Assembly (NCBI RefSeq): GCF_024362695.1
Contig: NC_065422.1
Span: forward strand, 11,283,534 to 11,347,533
DNA length: 64,000 nucleotides
DNA from: Pectinophora gossypiella
Lineage: Eukaryota > Arthropoda > Insecta > Lepidoptera > Gelechiidae
Direction of reading: 5' to 3'
The notes under the pieces are model-generated. The model ran no database searches, was not told the origin of the DNA, and was given only the letters and a program-made list of their open reading frames with translations. Positions 1 through 15,300 of this stretch are shown here, one piece after another (positions within the stretch are counted from its first letter, which is position 1; the number at the start of each line of letters is the position of its first letter). The translations under genes were made by a program, and so were the position numbers.

Positions 1-130
1 TAGACGCCTCGCGGCGTCGCGCGGCCTCACGAGACGCATCACGACCTCTACACGCCGCGCGTACTGACGATGCACCGCTGCGCCGCGATACGTCGCGCTA
101 CGCTGCGAGGCATCTCGAGGCGCAGCGCTG
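1..130. repeat. GC-rich low-complexity stretch
   Basis: The stretch is dense in CGCG, GCGTC and CGCTGCG units, quite unlike the AT-rich surroundings. A smaller patch of CGTCGCGTCGCG recurs at about 226-248. No open frame fits POSH here; it is intron sequence. Confidence 0.4.
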
Positions 131-381
131 AGTAGTGCAACGTATTCTGAATTCTCAAAATGAAATGTTTATCGTTTTGTGTTGTAAATAAAGTATGTTT
201 TGAGTTGCTCTATTCAAATGTACGCGCATCGTCGCGTCGCGTCGCGCAATGTAAAGTTTTGAGAGGGTTTACGTGTATTTCTATACGAAATCCATATAAA
301 TGTATCGTTTTGATGTTTCGCTGATATATCTCGTTTGACCAGGTTGTCCTCTGTGTGTAATTCAAGAGCATTCCTTCTTAC

Positions 382-3300
382 CTGTACATAGGTAATGGGG
401 AACATGCCAGTCCGACCAGAGCAGTCGCCCTGGTACCAGAATGCGTCTAGCTTCTTCTGCAGAAGAATCGTCTCGCCCTTCTTGAAGGATAAATCCCTGG
501 AAAAGTAAAAAAAAAAAACAGGTTACCAAAGTGTAACTTAGTATTTGTGCGTGTGTGTGTGCGTGCGTGCGTGCGCGTGTGTGTGCGTGTGTATGTGTGC
601 GCGTGCGTGCGGGCTTGCGTGTGTGCGTGCGTGCGTGCGTGTGTGTGTGTGGGTGAGTGTATGTGTGATATTTTATCCGTTTGTAACTGTCATATGTGTT
701 ATATTATTAGCGATAAAAATAAAAATCAACCTGATCCGTAAGTTCAAGAGCCTATTGCACTTTCGTGAGGAATGTCAATTGATGACTCAATAGAAATAGA
801 CGCATCAGTCATAATAGATAAATAGACAGAAAGTAATGTAGCGTTCCCACGGTCGCGAAATCGTATATATCATTAGTTCACATTCTATCGAGTTACGCGT
901 GCTGTGTGAAATAAAACTGTATCAAGGTTACATGCAGATTGCAGATGTGCGTTATCAGATTACACTAGCATCTAAAAAGCAACAATGCTATTTGACATTT
1001 GTTTGCATTGCGCACTTACTTTTATATGCGCAAAAGTGCATTTTGTCTTTACTGGGCTGTGCACTGCAGTGGGACGTTTAAAAACTGTCTCATGTGCGTT
1101 GTGAGATCAATGACTGACCCCATCAACCCTGGTGTCAGGTTTACTATTGAGCCGCCAAATGCCCTTAACATGGCTCATTTAACGACTGCATACTTACTTA
1201 AGTAAATAATACCTACTATGTACGTAATATGTACCTTCCGATGCAATGTCTTAACCAAACTAGGGATCGCAAAGTGTTTTTTTTTTGTGATATGTCCCTA
1301 CCGGGATTCGAACCCGGACTCTAAGGATCCTTAGCCAAACACTAGACCACAAAGGTCGTTATAGACTGTTTAATTACGTACCCAGGTTCCTTCGATATAA
1401 AGTCGTACATGGCTCGCGCGTACGGCGGCAGCTGTTTCTCCTTATGTGACTGCTGCGCGCCCTGCTGCGCCTGCGACGGCAATACACAAGTGTTAGCGAT
1501 TGCGAAAATCTGATCGTATTAAAAAAACACTTCCTCTGCCAGCCCTACCATCAGCTTTCGCTTTATATACCGCGCGCGTTTATATTGGCTTCTAGATTAT
1601 TCTTAATGCAATAATCTATATTCTATTATACAATTATATATACAAAACACAGACAATAACTTTCTTTATATTGCAATAGACTATCATTGCGTAGCACTTT
1701 CAACTTGTGTAATTAATATGCGAAGAACCAAACATTGCCATTCATTCCATTGCATTCATGACTGCAAATATTGCATACTTTCTGGAATTAGAATTAGGCC
1801 GGTCGTCGGTTACAATGACGTCACAAAACCGGCCAAGTGTGAGTCGGACTTGCGCCGCGCACGAAGAGTTCCTTAGGTTCCATTGACTAGGTAAACAACA
1901 GTAGGTACAGTCATGAGCAACATCATGTACCCACTTTAGAACCCTGTCGCACCATCATATTTGACATTTAATGAGGCTTATGGTGTAATTTGTCAGAAAA
2001 GTTAATGTGACATGGTTGCAAAGTGTATATATTAGTACTCGTGACCGTGCGTGCGGGCGGTACACACAATTCATATAGCCTACCTGAAAAGGGGCAAAAA
2101 TAGCGCTGTTGTTGTGTGGGAGGCCCCCTTAAACATTTATTTTATTTTGTTTTTAGTATTTGTCGTTAAAGCGGCAACAGAAATACACAATTTGTGTTAA
2201 ACTGTCTTACTATCGCGGTTCTTGAGAAAAAACCTGGTGACAGACAGAAGGACGGACAGACAGACAGCGAAGTCTTAATAATAGGGTCCCGTTTTTACCC
2301 TTTGGGTACAGAACCCGACTGATTTGATTAGTTGGAAATTAGCATATTATTTATAAGAGCTTTAACCACATGCTATAAGACCAGGCATGCTCAGAACTGA
2401 CAGCTAGCATTTTTAAGGTTAGCCCAGCTGACGTCATCCGACCCTACGTTGCCATTTCGTAAAAAAATAATTACCCACGTCCAATGTTTTTAATTTACTT
2501 TGCAAGGAAATGTTGTACTTTTAATAAAAGATTTACGTAGTTTTAATGATTTTTGTAAACGTCACAAATAGTAGTAAATAAATACATTAGTAGGTTATTC
2601 ACTTAATTTTCAATAATAAAATTCGCGTCTTTGTAATGTTGGAGATACCAATTGAATGGTAACACTCATGTCATCAATGGGCTAGCAATGGCGGCTTGTC
2701 ATAGGATTGAGCATACCTGGTCTTCTTATACCATGCTTTACCTGAGAATGTCCACTCCTTAGCGTCCTCTGCCCAATTCCCAAGGGCTTCCTGGGCGCGG
2801 AGTTCTTCATCCCCTCGAGGATCCTCATGAGGAGCACGTTCGGCGGGAGCTCCTCCACCTTCGCCTCGACTAGGATCCTGCACTCCGGACATCGCAGCTC
2901 CTTGTGCGACTCCACTATCACCTGGAAAGATAATACCGGTACAATCAGAAACCAGAAATCATTTATTGGCTTAGGATAGGTAGGTACAGAGTCACTCTTC
3001 TTCTCCTATCGTGTGGGTAGTGAGGTGGATGACCAACCTCATAAACCCTGGTGTCAGGGTTATTATTGACCCGCCAAAAGCCCCTGACGTGACTCAAGTA
3101 ACGACTACGTACTTACAGTAAGTAGTAACCAGGACGAACGGCTTAATGTGCCTTCCGAAGCACGGAACATCTTACTTCTGGACAATCAGGTGAACAGCCT
3201 GCAATGTCCTAACCAAACTAAGGATCGCAAAGTGATTTGTCGCCACCGGGATTCGAACCCGGGACCTCCGTGATCGTGAGCAGAACGCTCAACTTCTGGA

Positions 3301-6300
3301 CCACGGAGGCTGTTACACACACACAGCACAGAGTCACAATATGGTATAAGTCAGTGTTAGAGAATCTCATCATCATCTCCGATTATCCCGTTTTTCAGAG
3401 GGTCCGCTTACCTAACCTGAAGATTCGTTCTTCTTAATAGTTACAATTCTATACTTGTGCGATGGGAAAATCCACTTGATATAAACTGGGAATAATGAGC
3501 TGAATCATCCCCCTAAGTATTCGCTACGATGTCACTTACACCCCGTAAATGTACGTACGGTCACGAGCATTAATATGGTATACACTTTGGTACCATGTCA
3601 CATTAACTTTTTTGACAAATTGAACTGTAAGTCTCACTAAATGTCAAATATGTTAGTGCGACAGAGTCCTAAAGTGGGTACATTATATTGCTCATGACTG
3701 TACAGGTAGCCAAACGAGTACGTGCGGGTGTTAGTGACACCTCAACAAATATTGAGGGAATGATTCATGAATCCTGAGTTGATATCAAGTGAAATTTCCT
3801 GACCGAAAATTCATGAAAATTTGAGTGTTTTTCTAATTATTTTCAGTTCCATACTTTAGCGACGGATGTCACTAACACCCTATATACTATACACTTCTGC
3901 CTACCCCTTTAGGGAAATAAAAAAGCGGCCAAGTGCGAGTCAGCCTCGCCCATGAAGGGTTCCGTCACAGCAAGTAACATAATATAAAAGTTTTTCTTTC
4001 GTTCCTATACTTGAGTTGATTGAATGAAAAGTAAATTACGGTTTACGATTTATGATGTATTAAAAAAAAATACTTACTAGATCTGGTTCAAACCAATTTT
4101 CGTTGGTAGTTTGCATGCTAATCTACATCATATATTTTTTTAGTCTTATCCTCCTCTTATTATAGAAGTTACAGGGGCGGAGGGGGGGGACACACATTTT
4201 ACCAATTTGGAAGTGTCTCTCGCGCAAACTATTCAGTTTAGAAAAAAATGATATTAGAAACCTCATTACCATTTTGGAAGACCTATCCATAGATAGCCCA
4301 CACGTATGGGTTTGATTAAAATTAATTTTTTTTGAGTTTCAGTTCTATGTATGGGGACCCCCAAAATTTGTTTTTTTTTCTATCATTGCGTAAAAATCTT
4401 AATGCGGTTCACAGAATACACATATTTATCAAGTTTCAACAGTATAGCTATTATAGTTTCGGAGAAAAGTGGTTGTGACATACGGACAGACGGACGGACG
4501 GACAGACATGACGAATCCGTTCCGTTTTTTTGCCATTAGGCTACGGAACCCTAAAAAGGCGTGATTCTAAGTCAAGTTAATTTAGTTGAAGTTAGAACAT
4601 TTCCACAATTTATACGTAGAAATGAGAAACTAGTAAACAAGACTGTATGTACCCATGTCTGATAATTATCAAGTTATATTATACAAACTGTCAGACATTG
4701 CGAGATAAAGTGATAATACTACATTATTACACAGTCGGACGGCTACTGACATAAAGTGTTTACAATAAGACTTGCGGACAAAAGATCTTTCATTTAGTGA
4801 GTCTTCTGATTCATCTCCTCGATTCAAGGAAGTAGGTGGGGCCAGGGAGGATTTACATTGTGAGTTCGGCCATAAAATAATGAATATTACCATGTATAGA
4901 ACAATTCTCCGCCCCGCACCAATTCGCATCGGGCCCGACCTCACCCCCTGTAGGTCTTACTCGTTTTAAGGGTGTTGGGACCCTCCCTCAGCAACAGTAG
5001 ATGGCATAAGTGTAGTGATCGAAATTATTATTTTTGTCATAGATAAACTAATCTAAATGAGCTCTACACCTTTTTGCCACACAATACAGGAATTAGCACC
5101 AATAATCTATTTTCATGCATTGGTATTGTATTGTGCAAGCTGATTTGACAGTTTAGCCCGTCTAATGAAAACTAACAGTGCCGAGTGCGCGTGCGCGACA
5201 CGCCATGACTCATGATCGTAACGACACCACTTGTTTATAGCGGAGGTCATTACAGTATAGGAACTTACATCACTTTATATCCCATCTGCATTTAACACTA
5301 CAGTGACACTGTTTATGTACGTACATCACGTAACATAGACAGTCAATACCCGTCCCACTGCTGGGCACAGGCCTTCCCTCTGTCAACGGTATGGAGCATA
5401 CCTCACGCTGCCTGCGTGTGCGCACCGTGATAAAATTAACGATCGATTCAATAAATATTGTAAGTTTGATTTTTTTCCTAACATGTGTGCCAGATTTTGT
5501 CCGTATTTTGACAGGACGACATGACTTATTTGGGTTCACATATTAGCACCAATCGACAAAAAGACCATCGTCAGAAGCGACAAAATTACCTTGACAAAAT
5601 TTTATCACTTTGCGCATGTTAGTACAGTGCGGTCGGTGGAGATGTTTGGGCCAGTACAGGCCATCGGGCCCTGACAGTCAAAGGGCAATGTCCTGTGGAA
5701 TCGAACCCGGATATACAGCTAGACCACTAAGAGAGGTAGTTTAAAATATTACGCTTTACTTTAATACCGGAGTTTTTCAAGCTTTGAATCCTTTATAACG
5801 TAATTATTTAACTTCATGGAACTATAAAGAGTAGTAAACTTACATACTTAATTTAATTGTATAGTGGGTTGTTTATTGCAAGCTACGCTATTAACTGAGC
5901 AATGCATCATTTAATTTTATTAATGTATAACTACGCGGTTTTATCATCTCTTTATTAGACTTAAATGGGATTGGGACGGTCATGTTTGTCGCATGCACCC
6001 TGAGCGGTGGCTACGGATCGTCAATCCGTCACACATTGGCTGCCTAATGACGGGTATACGCGACGTGGTAGACCTCGGAAGAGATGGCGTGACGACTTGG
6101 ACGCTTGCCGGAGTACGCACAGGACCACGAACAAAGGAAAAGAGTAGGCATTTGCCTAGCACGCACGTTTCATGTACATCACAAAGCATGTCGCCGAAGT
6201 CGACAAGCATCACACACGTCGTGAATCTTCTTCTTCTTCTTCTAATCCTTTTATCCCCTGTTGGGGCGTCGTGTATAACATGATGAACTATAAATTAGAC

Positions 6301-9300
6301 CATGTGCTAGTAATTAACCGATAAAAATAAATACTCGTATTTATCTTAAGACAAAAAAAGCTAGAATAATTATTATAAGGATAGCTGGTAATACAAGTTA
6401 CGAAACCTTGTATTAGACAATATTAAAGTCACAATGAAAGATAGTCTTTGTCATAAAAACACAAATAATGTGATAAACAGAAGACCAGACAAATTAAAAA
6501 TAAAATCAGGCTCCGCAGCATACGTTACGCTATCGACGTATAAGCGACAAATAACATGCGCTTCAACGAACTTACGGCATTTATGTACGTACGTGGGTTA
6601 GGTACACTGTTCTATGTGGACGCGGCAAATTATCGCAGGCATCCACCACTAAGCGTTGTCTATATCTACGTAAATATCACACGCCGGTCGCAGGATAACT
6701 TTACAGTGCGATATTCGTCGCGTCTACATCGTCAGTGTAAAGTGTCGTGGGGGGTGATAGTCTATTCTAGTCTACGAGATATCTCGAAAGGTCATAGGTA
6801 ACTTATTTGAGTGAGCATTTTTCAAAGGTTAAACGTACGAAAGGTCAAAAGTGTCAATCTTGAAGTGTCTCTAATACAATTCGGATCAAAATTATTGTTT
6901 TATTATTCGTTGGATCCTTTGACAATGTTCTAAAAAAGTGAGTAACTTAAGTCTTCTTCTACTGTCGTGTGGGTTGTGAGATGGATTACCAACACCAGGG
7001 TCATACTCAAAAACAAAAAAATATTCAAAAAAAAAAATAAAAGAAAAAATAAGAGGTATAAAGATGTAATAGATAAAGATGCTTGACATGTGCATCTTTA
7101 TCTATTACATCTTTATACCTCTGCCTATTGATTATATTTTTGAATATTTTTTACCCGAGCAATGAGGATATAGGTAATTACAACGTTAAATCTCGACATC
7201 GCCATTGAAGCTTTACCGTCACCCCAAACATACGACTCCCTATTTACACGGGTTAATTTAATTATATCAGACATCAGGAAAAAATCAAAACAAAAAAATA
7301 CTTTAGCCTAAAAATACACAGTTCATTGACCTTTATAATTTACTTATAATTATTTCTAAACGTAACATGTGTTGATATAGATACCTACGGATATAAAAAG
7401 CTTTCTATGATTTTAATGAACTCGATGATAGACGATGCCTCCCACAACGTTATGCTTTAGTTACTCTTTATCAAGTTACAAAAAGGACTAATAATTAGCT
7501 AGTAGGTGGTTCACGGGTACTGAATAATAAATTCACATGTCAGACAAAAAGCCAGTCAAGGGCGAGTCCAACTCCCGCACCGAGGGTTCCGTACAAACTG
7601 CCGTAAATTGACAACGATATTTTTCTTTGTGATGGAACAACAAATCAACGATTTTCGGAATTTTCCTTTACTTATACTGTAAGATCTTCCTTCTTTCCAA
7701 ATTTCATGATTCTAGGTCTAAGGGTTTTGATTCCCATATACAGGATGTAAGTGACAACGTAACGAATACTGAGGGGGATGATTTAGACCATGATTATGAG
7801 TTAATATCAAGTGGAATTTTCCGTCGCTAAATTCATATTTTTCTAGTATTTTTTTAAATTATTTTTATTTCTATACTTTGAACCGGCGTGCATGTATGAA
7901 GCGATTGATGAATGTGGAGGAAGCAAGAGAAGTGTGTCAAGATCGAAGCAAATGGAATTCTATAGTCTCTGCTTACCCCGGTGGGAAATATGCGTGAGTT
8001 TATGTATGTATGTGTATGTGTCTATACTTTTGCGATGGAAAATTCCACTTGCTATTAACTAAGAATAATGAGCTGAATCATCCCTCAAAGTTTTCGTTGC
8101 GATGTAACTAAAACCCTGTATTATAGCCCCATACGGGACCTCCGGATCGGGAGCCTAACGCTCAACTACTGGCCCACGGAGGCCGTTCTTTCCCTTCGTT
8201 CACTATGGTATTGGTAAAGGCCTATTAAGTATTTCATCACACAACGGTCTGTGTCAATTGCATCCTCTTCCCGTCTCCGTCGTCATCCGGCCTCGCCGAC
8301 GGAACACTGGGGCTATAATGAAAACCTTCGACACTGTTATTGTTTGGTAACTTATACTTAATCAATTAAGCAACACATTTCTTGATAAACAATTCTGCAA
8401 GTTAGCCGTCTTCTTGCGTAATGTCGCTAAGTCGTAACCCTAAAAAAAATTTCGTTTTGGAAAATCTTATCTCGTGTGGGTTGTGAGGTGAATTACCAAC
8501 CTCATCAACCATGGTGTCACGGTTACTATTGAGCCGCCAAAGGCCCCTGACATGACTCATGTAACTTACTTACATCAGTAAGTAGTAACCGGGGCCAACG
8601 GCTTAACGTGCCTTCCGTAGCACGGATCATCTTACTTTCGGACAATCAGGTGATCAGCCTGTAATGTCATGACCGAACTAGGGATCACAAAGTATTTTTG
8701 TGATATTTCGAACCCGGGACCTCTGGATCGTGAACCTAACGCTCAACCACTGGACCACGGAGGTCGTTTTGCAAAAATAAAAAGATAATACTTGCTCGTA
8801 TATAACATAAATAGCTACATCCCCGTCCCACTACTCTGCTCAGGACTCCTGTCAATCAACCGGAAGGTGTATGGAGCATACTTCACCACGCTGCTGCTTC
8901 GCTACACCCGTGGTCTTGACTCACGATCTGGATATCCGGGTTCAATTCCCGACGGGGACATTGCCGAAATCATTTTCAGGCACTTACCTTTATACGCGGA
9001 AGTGCTTGTTTAGAAGAATTGCTTCAGTGTCGCTTTTTTGGACCACTTGATAGGTCGCGTCTCAAATGATTAATTAATATTCCAATGCAAATATTATCCG
9101 CACGTACTTTGGCTATCTTTAAAACATCTGATAGCCGTTAAGGGTGTATAATGTTATCTAATCAGCTGGTGTCTGATTAGATTTGTCAACGAGGTATATG
9201 AGTCAAGGCAACCGCTACCTCTATTGTTCTAATGTACACTTCCGGCAATAATGTTTGCCCTAAATGCAGACTTTACTATCACTATTTGTCACAAAACTTA

Positions 9301-12300
9301 TACTGGCGGTATCTGTTTGGTTACCAGCAAGAATCGTCAGAGATTACATCGATATTAAATATGCAAATAAAAATTTGAGTGTGGTGTCTGTGTAATTCGA
9401 GGTTGTATGTATGAAGTGTCCGGGGTGCGACATAAGTTTAGAATAACAACGTGTTTACGCGTCAGACTGATTGAATACGTAGTATAGGTAAATGACTCAC
9501 AGATTTCACTTGAATTCGATTTGTATTTTAATATGTGACACACAAAATCCAAAAACCATGGTGGATTACCAACTCCATCAACCCTGGTGTCAGGGTTACT
9601 ATGGAGCCACCAAAGGCACCTGACATGGCTCATATAACGACTACTAACTTACATCAGTAAGAAGTCCAACCGGGACCAACGGCGTAATGTGTCTTCCGAA
9701 GCACGGATCATCTTACTTTCGGACAACCAGGTGCCTGCATGTCCTAACCAAACTAGGGATCACAAAATGATTTTTGTGATATGTCCCCACCGGGTCTTGA
9801 ATCCGGGACCTCCGGATCGGGAGCCCAACGCTCTAACCACTGAACCACGGAGACCGTATATTCCGTATAATTACATTTGTATACAAATATGCCGAATTCT
9901 TTATCGTATATCAGCAAATGATCCGCATTAAAGACACTGACTCAAATGATATCGTTAAAGGATAAAAATGACGTCAATATTTTTTATGCCTTTTTTATTA
10001 CTTGGCTGCTATGTTCTTCTTCTTACTTGATTAGCGAATGAGCGCCCTCAACGCTCCTCATTTCTCCGGCCAAGTAGTTAATGCCATCTGCGGCAAATCT
10101 ACAATAAGTCACGTCAAAAAAATATCTTCTTGAGGAGTCTCGAGTTACTGTTAGTCAATGATACGTTACGTCATAAAGTCTTGGATGGTTTTGAGTATAG
10201 AGGTTTTAGCGCCAGACAATGTATACAGTCTGAGTATTTACGTGGAGTGGGGTAATATAATATGTCGCTATCAAGATCCAAGCTGTGGCGTTCCCGGAAA
10301 GTTCCCAAAGTGAGAATGTTTCTGTTGTAAAAGCTCTAATTCTTCTTCTATCGTGTGGATTGTGAGGTGAATTACCAACCCCATCAACCCTGGTGTCAGG
10401 GTTATTACTGAGTCGCCATAGACCCCTGACATTACTCATGTAACGACTACGTTCTTACATCAGTAATTAATAACCGGGACCGATGGCTTAACGTGCTTTC
10501 CGAAGCACGGATCTTTTTACTTTTTGGACAATCAGGTGATCAGCCTGTAATGTTCTAACCTAAAAGATTCTAAAAGAAATCTAAAAGATTTTTGTAATTT
10601 GTCCCCACCGGGATTCGAACCCAGGACCTCCGGATCGTGAGCCCCATGCTCAACCATTGGACCACGGAGGCTTTTTTAAACTATTGATAATCTAAAAGAA
10701 AGTTCAAGAAAGAAAAAATCCTCGGAGTTATGAAAACTATCGTAACAGAGCGATAAGATAGGTGAAGATAAACATAAGAAGTTATCTCGAATTGAAAACA
10801 TAATAAAGAACAACTTATGACTCTTTATTTCTCAATAATGTTCGCTAGTAGACATCATTCTAATTATAGAAGTAAGGCTCGGAGGTTTAAAAAGTTTACA
10901 TATAAGCAATTCGTCTAAAAACACGCACATAAAAGTGCACTATGTCAACACATGTGAAATAGCATAGCTTACAAAGATGAATCGCTTTAATGTGGCTTTT
11001 CTACCCTCCAGTTCTCACTAACTTTTAAAAACTTTTAGACAGATCTAAATATACTGCTACTAATTTCAGACGCTATCTAAAAACAGTTATACAACTACCC
11101 TTCTCACACCGGTAGGTTATCTATTTTTATATTCAATATCATTGGCTCTGAATAGGTCGTAGTGGAGCAGTGGAGATAAAGTGGGCCAATTAGTAATCGA
11201 TACGGACAGTCAGGTCACAAGACTGAACTATAGAAAGCCATAACCATAGTGATACTTTTTTGTCTTTTTTTAGTTTATATTACAAAGAACATAACAAGTA
11301 TATGGCTGTTTTAAAACTCTGAGAAGTTAAGCAACTTTCGCAAAGGCCGGTCATAGGATGGGTGACCACAAAAAAACAGTTTTCATCTCGAGCTCCTCCG
11401 TGCTTCGGAAGGCACGTTAAGCCGTTGGTCCCGGCTGCATTAGCAGTCGTTAATAACCATCAATCCGCACTGGGCCCGCGTGATGGTTTAATGCCCGATC
11501 TCCCAATCCATACGTAGGGAAGGCCCGTGCCCCAGCAGTGGCGACGTTAATGGGCTGATGATGATGAACAAGTATATGATAACATGACATAGCATCACGG
11601 TTGTAGCCCCGAAGGGGTAGGCAGAGGTGCATAGAATTACACATATTCCTCGCCAGCTATGTTCAAGTCCTATGTAATAGGGGGCGAGCCTATAGCGATT
11701 TAAGATTAAAGTAAGACCCACAGCGGTGCGGAGAGATACCGTTCTATACGTAGTATTATTCTTTATTCTACGGCTCTGTTTCCACTTGCCCAGTAGTGGG
11801 ATGTGAATAAACTGTTTATGTTCACATAAACGAACTAAATTGTCGAAAATTAAATAAATCGTAAAGCAAGAACTTATGCGTTTCGTGTGTAGGCGCCACT
11901 CTCAATTACTAAGAAGGCCAATCCAGTTAATCTCAAATGTTTAAGGCACTGCTGGCCAATTGATTTTTATTGGAACTAAAATGGTACTACGCCCTACTGT
12001 CTTGAGCCTTGTTTAGTTAAGAATTTTTTCGGAGTTGGCGCAAATAAATTCTGATGGATATGATATACGGTCACATTAACTTTTTTGATAAATTAAACCG
12101 TAAGCCTGGTTAAATGTCAAATATGAAAGTGCGACAGGGTTCTAAAGTGGGAACATGATATTGCTCATGACTGTACATACGGTCGAGTAGACAGTGGCTT
12201 CAAACTGTCTTTGATTACTAGTGGTGCTAATTCCTGTAATTACCATCTAATTTTATTTTAAGTTATATCTGTCATTTTCTTATCCGCCGAAAAGGAAAGG

Positions 12301-15300
12301 GACGGGTAATCGACAAGCATAAAATTTATGGAACACACGTCAATTTTAAGCACAAATCTAAACCAACCGTCTAAAAATTTTACATCAGTCAATAACCCGA
12401 CACAGTTAAGTAGACAGCACGTCAAACGGATTGCATACCAGCGACGTACCTTTTTGATTCGCCTGGGTCATTCATTCATTCTTCCTAAAATTAAGAGCTG
12501 TGAATCATCCGTCCCTTTCCTTTTCGACGGATATGAAAATGACGGATATAACTTAAAATAAAATTAGGCGGTGTCTGCCGGAATCGGGGCCAATGTCTCT
12601 CTACAAATAACTTATAGGGCGACTTAAATGTAGCTTAAGTTTTGTAATAAAAAGGGAATTTACCCCAACAGGGGTAAAATTAATAACAACGCGGCAATTT
12701 CTCTATCAATCGTAACTTTTAACTACGTCAGTAATAACAGTAGGGGAGTCGTAATAACCAAATGCCATCGACCCACTGTGTTCCCTACCCTACATAACGG
12801 CAGGTACATTTTTGTTTTATTTATACGTACTTGTATATCCGATATATAATTTCAACCTTCATTGGTTACAGATTAGCACTTATTATCTAAGTTAAGGTAC
12901 ACTTAGAATGTATTAGTTTTCTTTCAAGATTATTAAATGTCGACATTAATTATCATAGATAATAATAAGGGATATCGTGAGAACGAGTCACCCTTCCTCT
13001 CAAGGGAAGAGTAAATACTCTGAAAAAGATACGTAGTCGATGGAACTTCCGCCCACTCCATTCCATCTACTAGACGTCGGCAGGCATTTTATCCTTATAT
13101 TGTGGATATACCACCAATTCACACCAAATACTTTGCCTCTTCCTTTTTGATCCGAACAGCAAAAAACTGGAACTGTCTGCCGTCGTCTGTTTTTCTAACT
13201 CGTTATAATCTGGGAGAGGCACAGAAATGAAAGGGCCGATTTACCACCTGTGCCGTCTAATAACCCTCAACTACAATGCCAGTCGTGCGGCCGCTACTGT
13301 CGCTCTCGCATCGGACTTTACAGCCATTTTAAAAGTTGCCACAGAAACGCTGTTTGAATCATCTGATAAAGATGTAAAGGCCTGAGATGATGATAATCTG
13401 GGAGTCTTCAAGGCTAGAGTGAATAGGCATTTGCTAGGTAAGCGTGATCCACCCTAGACCACATCGTCATTTATCATCAGGTGAGATTGTGGTCAAACGC
13501 GAGCCTATATTATATTATTTCCGGTCCTGTATGTATGTAATGCATGCATACAAGTTCATTGAGTTGCTCTTTAGATTAACCCGAACATACAGGGACCTTA
13601 GCCAAGTTGCAAAGGATTATAACAATCGACAGTGACAGTGATAAAAATGTATGAGACTGACATGTCACTTTATGTCAATCCCATACATTTTTATCAGTCA
13701 CTTATCAGGTTATAAGGTTAGTGATTATTAAGAAGATATGAATGCATGGGATTCACTGTCTGGGAACTGATATTAGACAGCCAAATTACTAAATTAGATA
13801 ATAATATTTTATCTCTCAGAATCAGTTATCAGAACAGCCTCCGTGGTCTAGTGGTTAGAGCGTTAGGCTCACGATCTGGAGGTCCGGGTTCGATTCCCGA
13901 TGGGGACATTGTCGAAATCACTTTGTGAGACTGTCCTTTGTTTGGTAAGGACTTTTCAGACTTGAATCACCTGATTGTCCGAAAAAGTAAGATGATTCCG
14001 TGCCTCGGAGGGCACGTTAAGCCGTTGGTCCCGGCTATTAGCCGTAAAAACACCTCCACCAACCCGCATTGGAGCAGCGTGGTGGAGTATGCTCTATACC
14101 CCCTCCGGTTGATTGAGGGGAGGCCTGTGCCCAGCAGTGGGACGAATATAGGCAGTTTATGTATTTTATCTCATTTTTTTAAAAGAACGTCTACGGCCCT
14201 GTCCCGAGGTTTTTCTTGCAGCTTCTTTACCCCAAATATACAGGTTGTGAGAAGCTGCAGTAGCTTTAGGTGGATGAGACGTTCGCTATGTAATAAATGA
14301 CGACTGAAAGTGTAACTATGTTACCTACTGAATAAAGATATTTTTGAATTTGAGTTTTTTGGAAAGCCCCCAGCGCTTCCCATTTTCCCGGCCAAGTAGT
14401 TAATGCCATAATATGCGGCAAATCTACGATAAGTTACGTCACAAAAAAGAAACTGTCGATTGTCATAATCGTTTACAACTTGGCTAACCCCCGTGATATA
14501 TTTGCGATGACATACTATCCCTTTAAACGCGTAATATTTATTATATTACCGTTAATTACTCGAAAGCGTATAAATTGAATAACTTTTACTTTTTAAAACA
14601 AGATTGAGAAGGTACTTAGAGTGGAGTGGTTTAAGATATGACCCTGAAAACTAGTTTGTTAAAGAGAATGTTTATTTATATTCTATATTCATTATGGTTC
14701 TCTCGTTACATAAACAAAATAGGTAGAGCTAAATCTCAAAAGACAAAAGAAAAACGCCATTAGTGCAATTCATCTGAAAAGCAATATTGCAATTTGTCAT
14801 TTGCTAAAAGTAAGTGCGCAATGTCAAATAGCAATACATATTGCTTTTTAAGATAAATTACTTCAATGTGACATACCCCCTCCGGTTGATTGAGGGGAGG
14901 CCTGTGCCCAGCAGTGGCACGTATATAGGCTGTTTATATACTTCAATGTGGCCTTTTTATACCCCCAGTTACTTATCAGCCTATCGCTTATAGTAGGTAT
15001 AGGTTTAGTTCTTATTAAGATGAGTTCATAATGTTTGGCAAGACGAGTATAGGTCATGTCATAGTTATGTGAACATTTTAGCATTAAACTAGGGGAACCC
15101 TATGATGGCCATTTCGACGTTTCTCCCACTCATCAAGTTGCCTATTCTCATAACTACGTTAAGGGGCCGAATTGCTGTTCTTTATTACGTCAAAAGCGCC
15201 ATCATAGCGTGCCACTAATTTAAAGTATAACAGCATTCTTTTAAGCTGCAATTTGGCGTGCCCTTACCTAGTAATTGGGTAGTTTCCAAACTCAAACATA

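Noticed and set aside
545..793. Cys/Val/Arg-rich ORF
   Set aside because: Translation of a GT/GC microsatellite.
12328..12561. 77-codon ORF
   Set aside because: Lies wholly within a MITE and is not kept open in the second copy.
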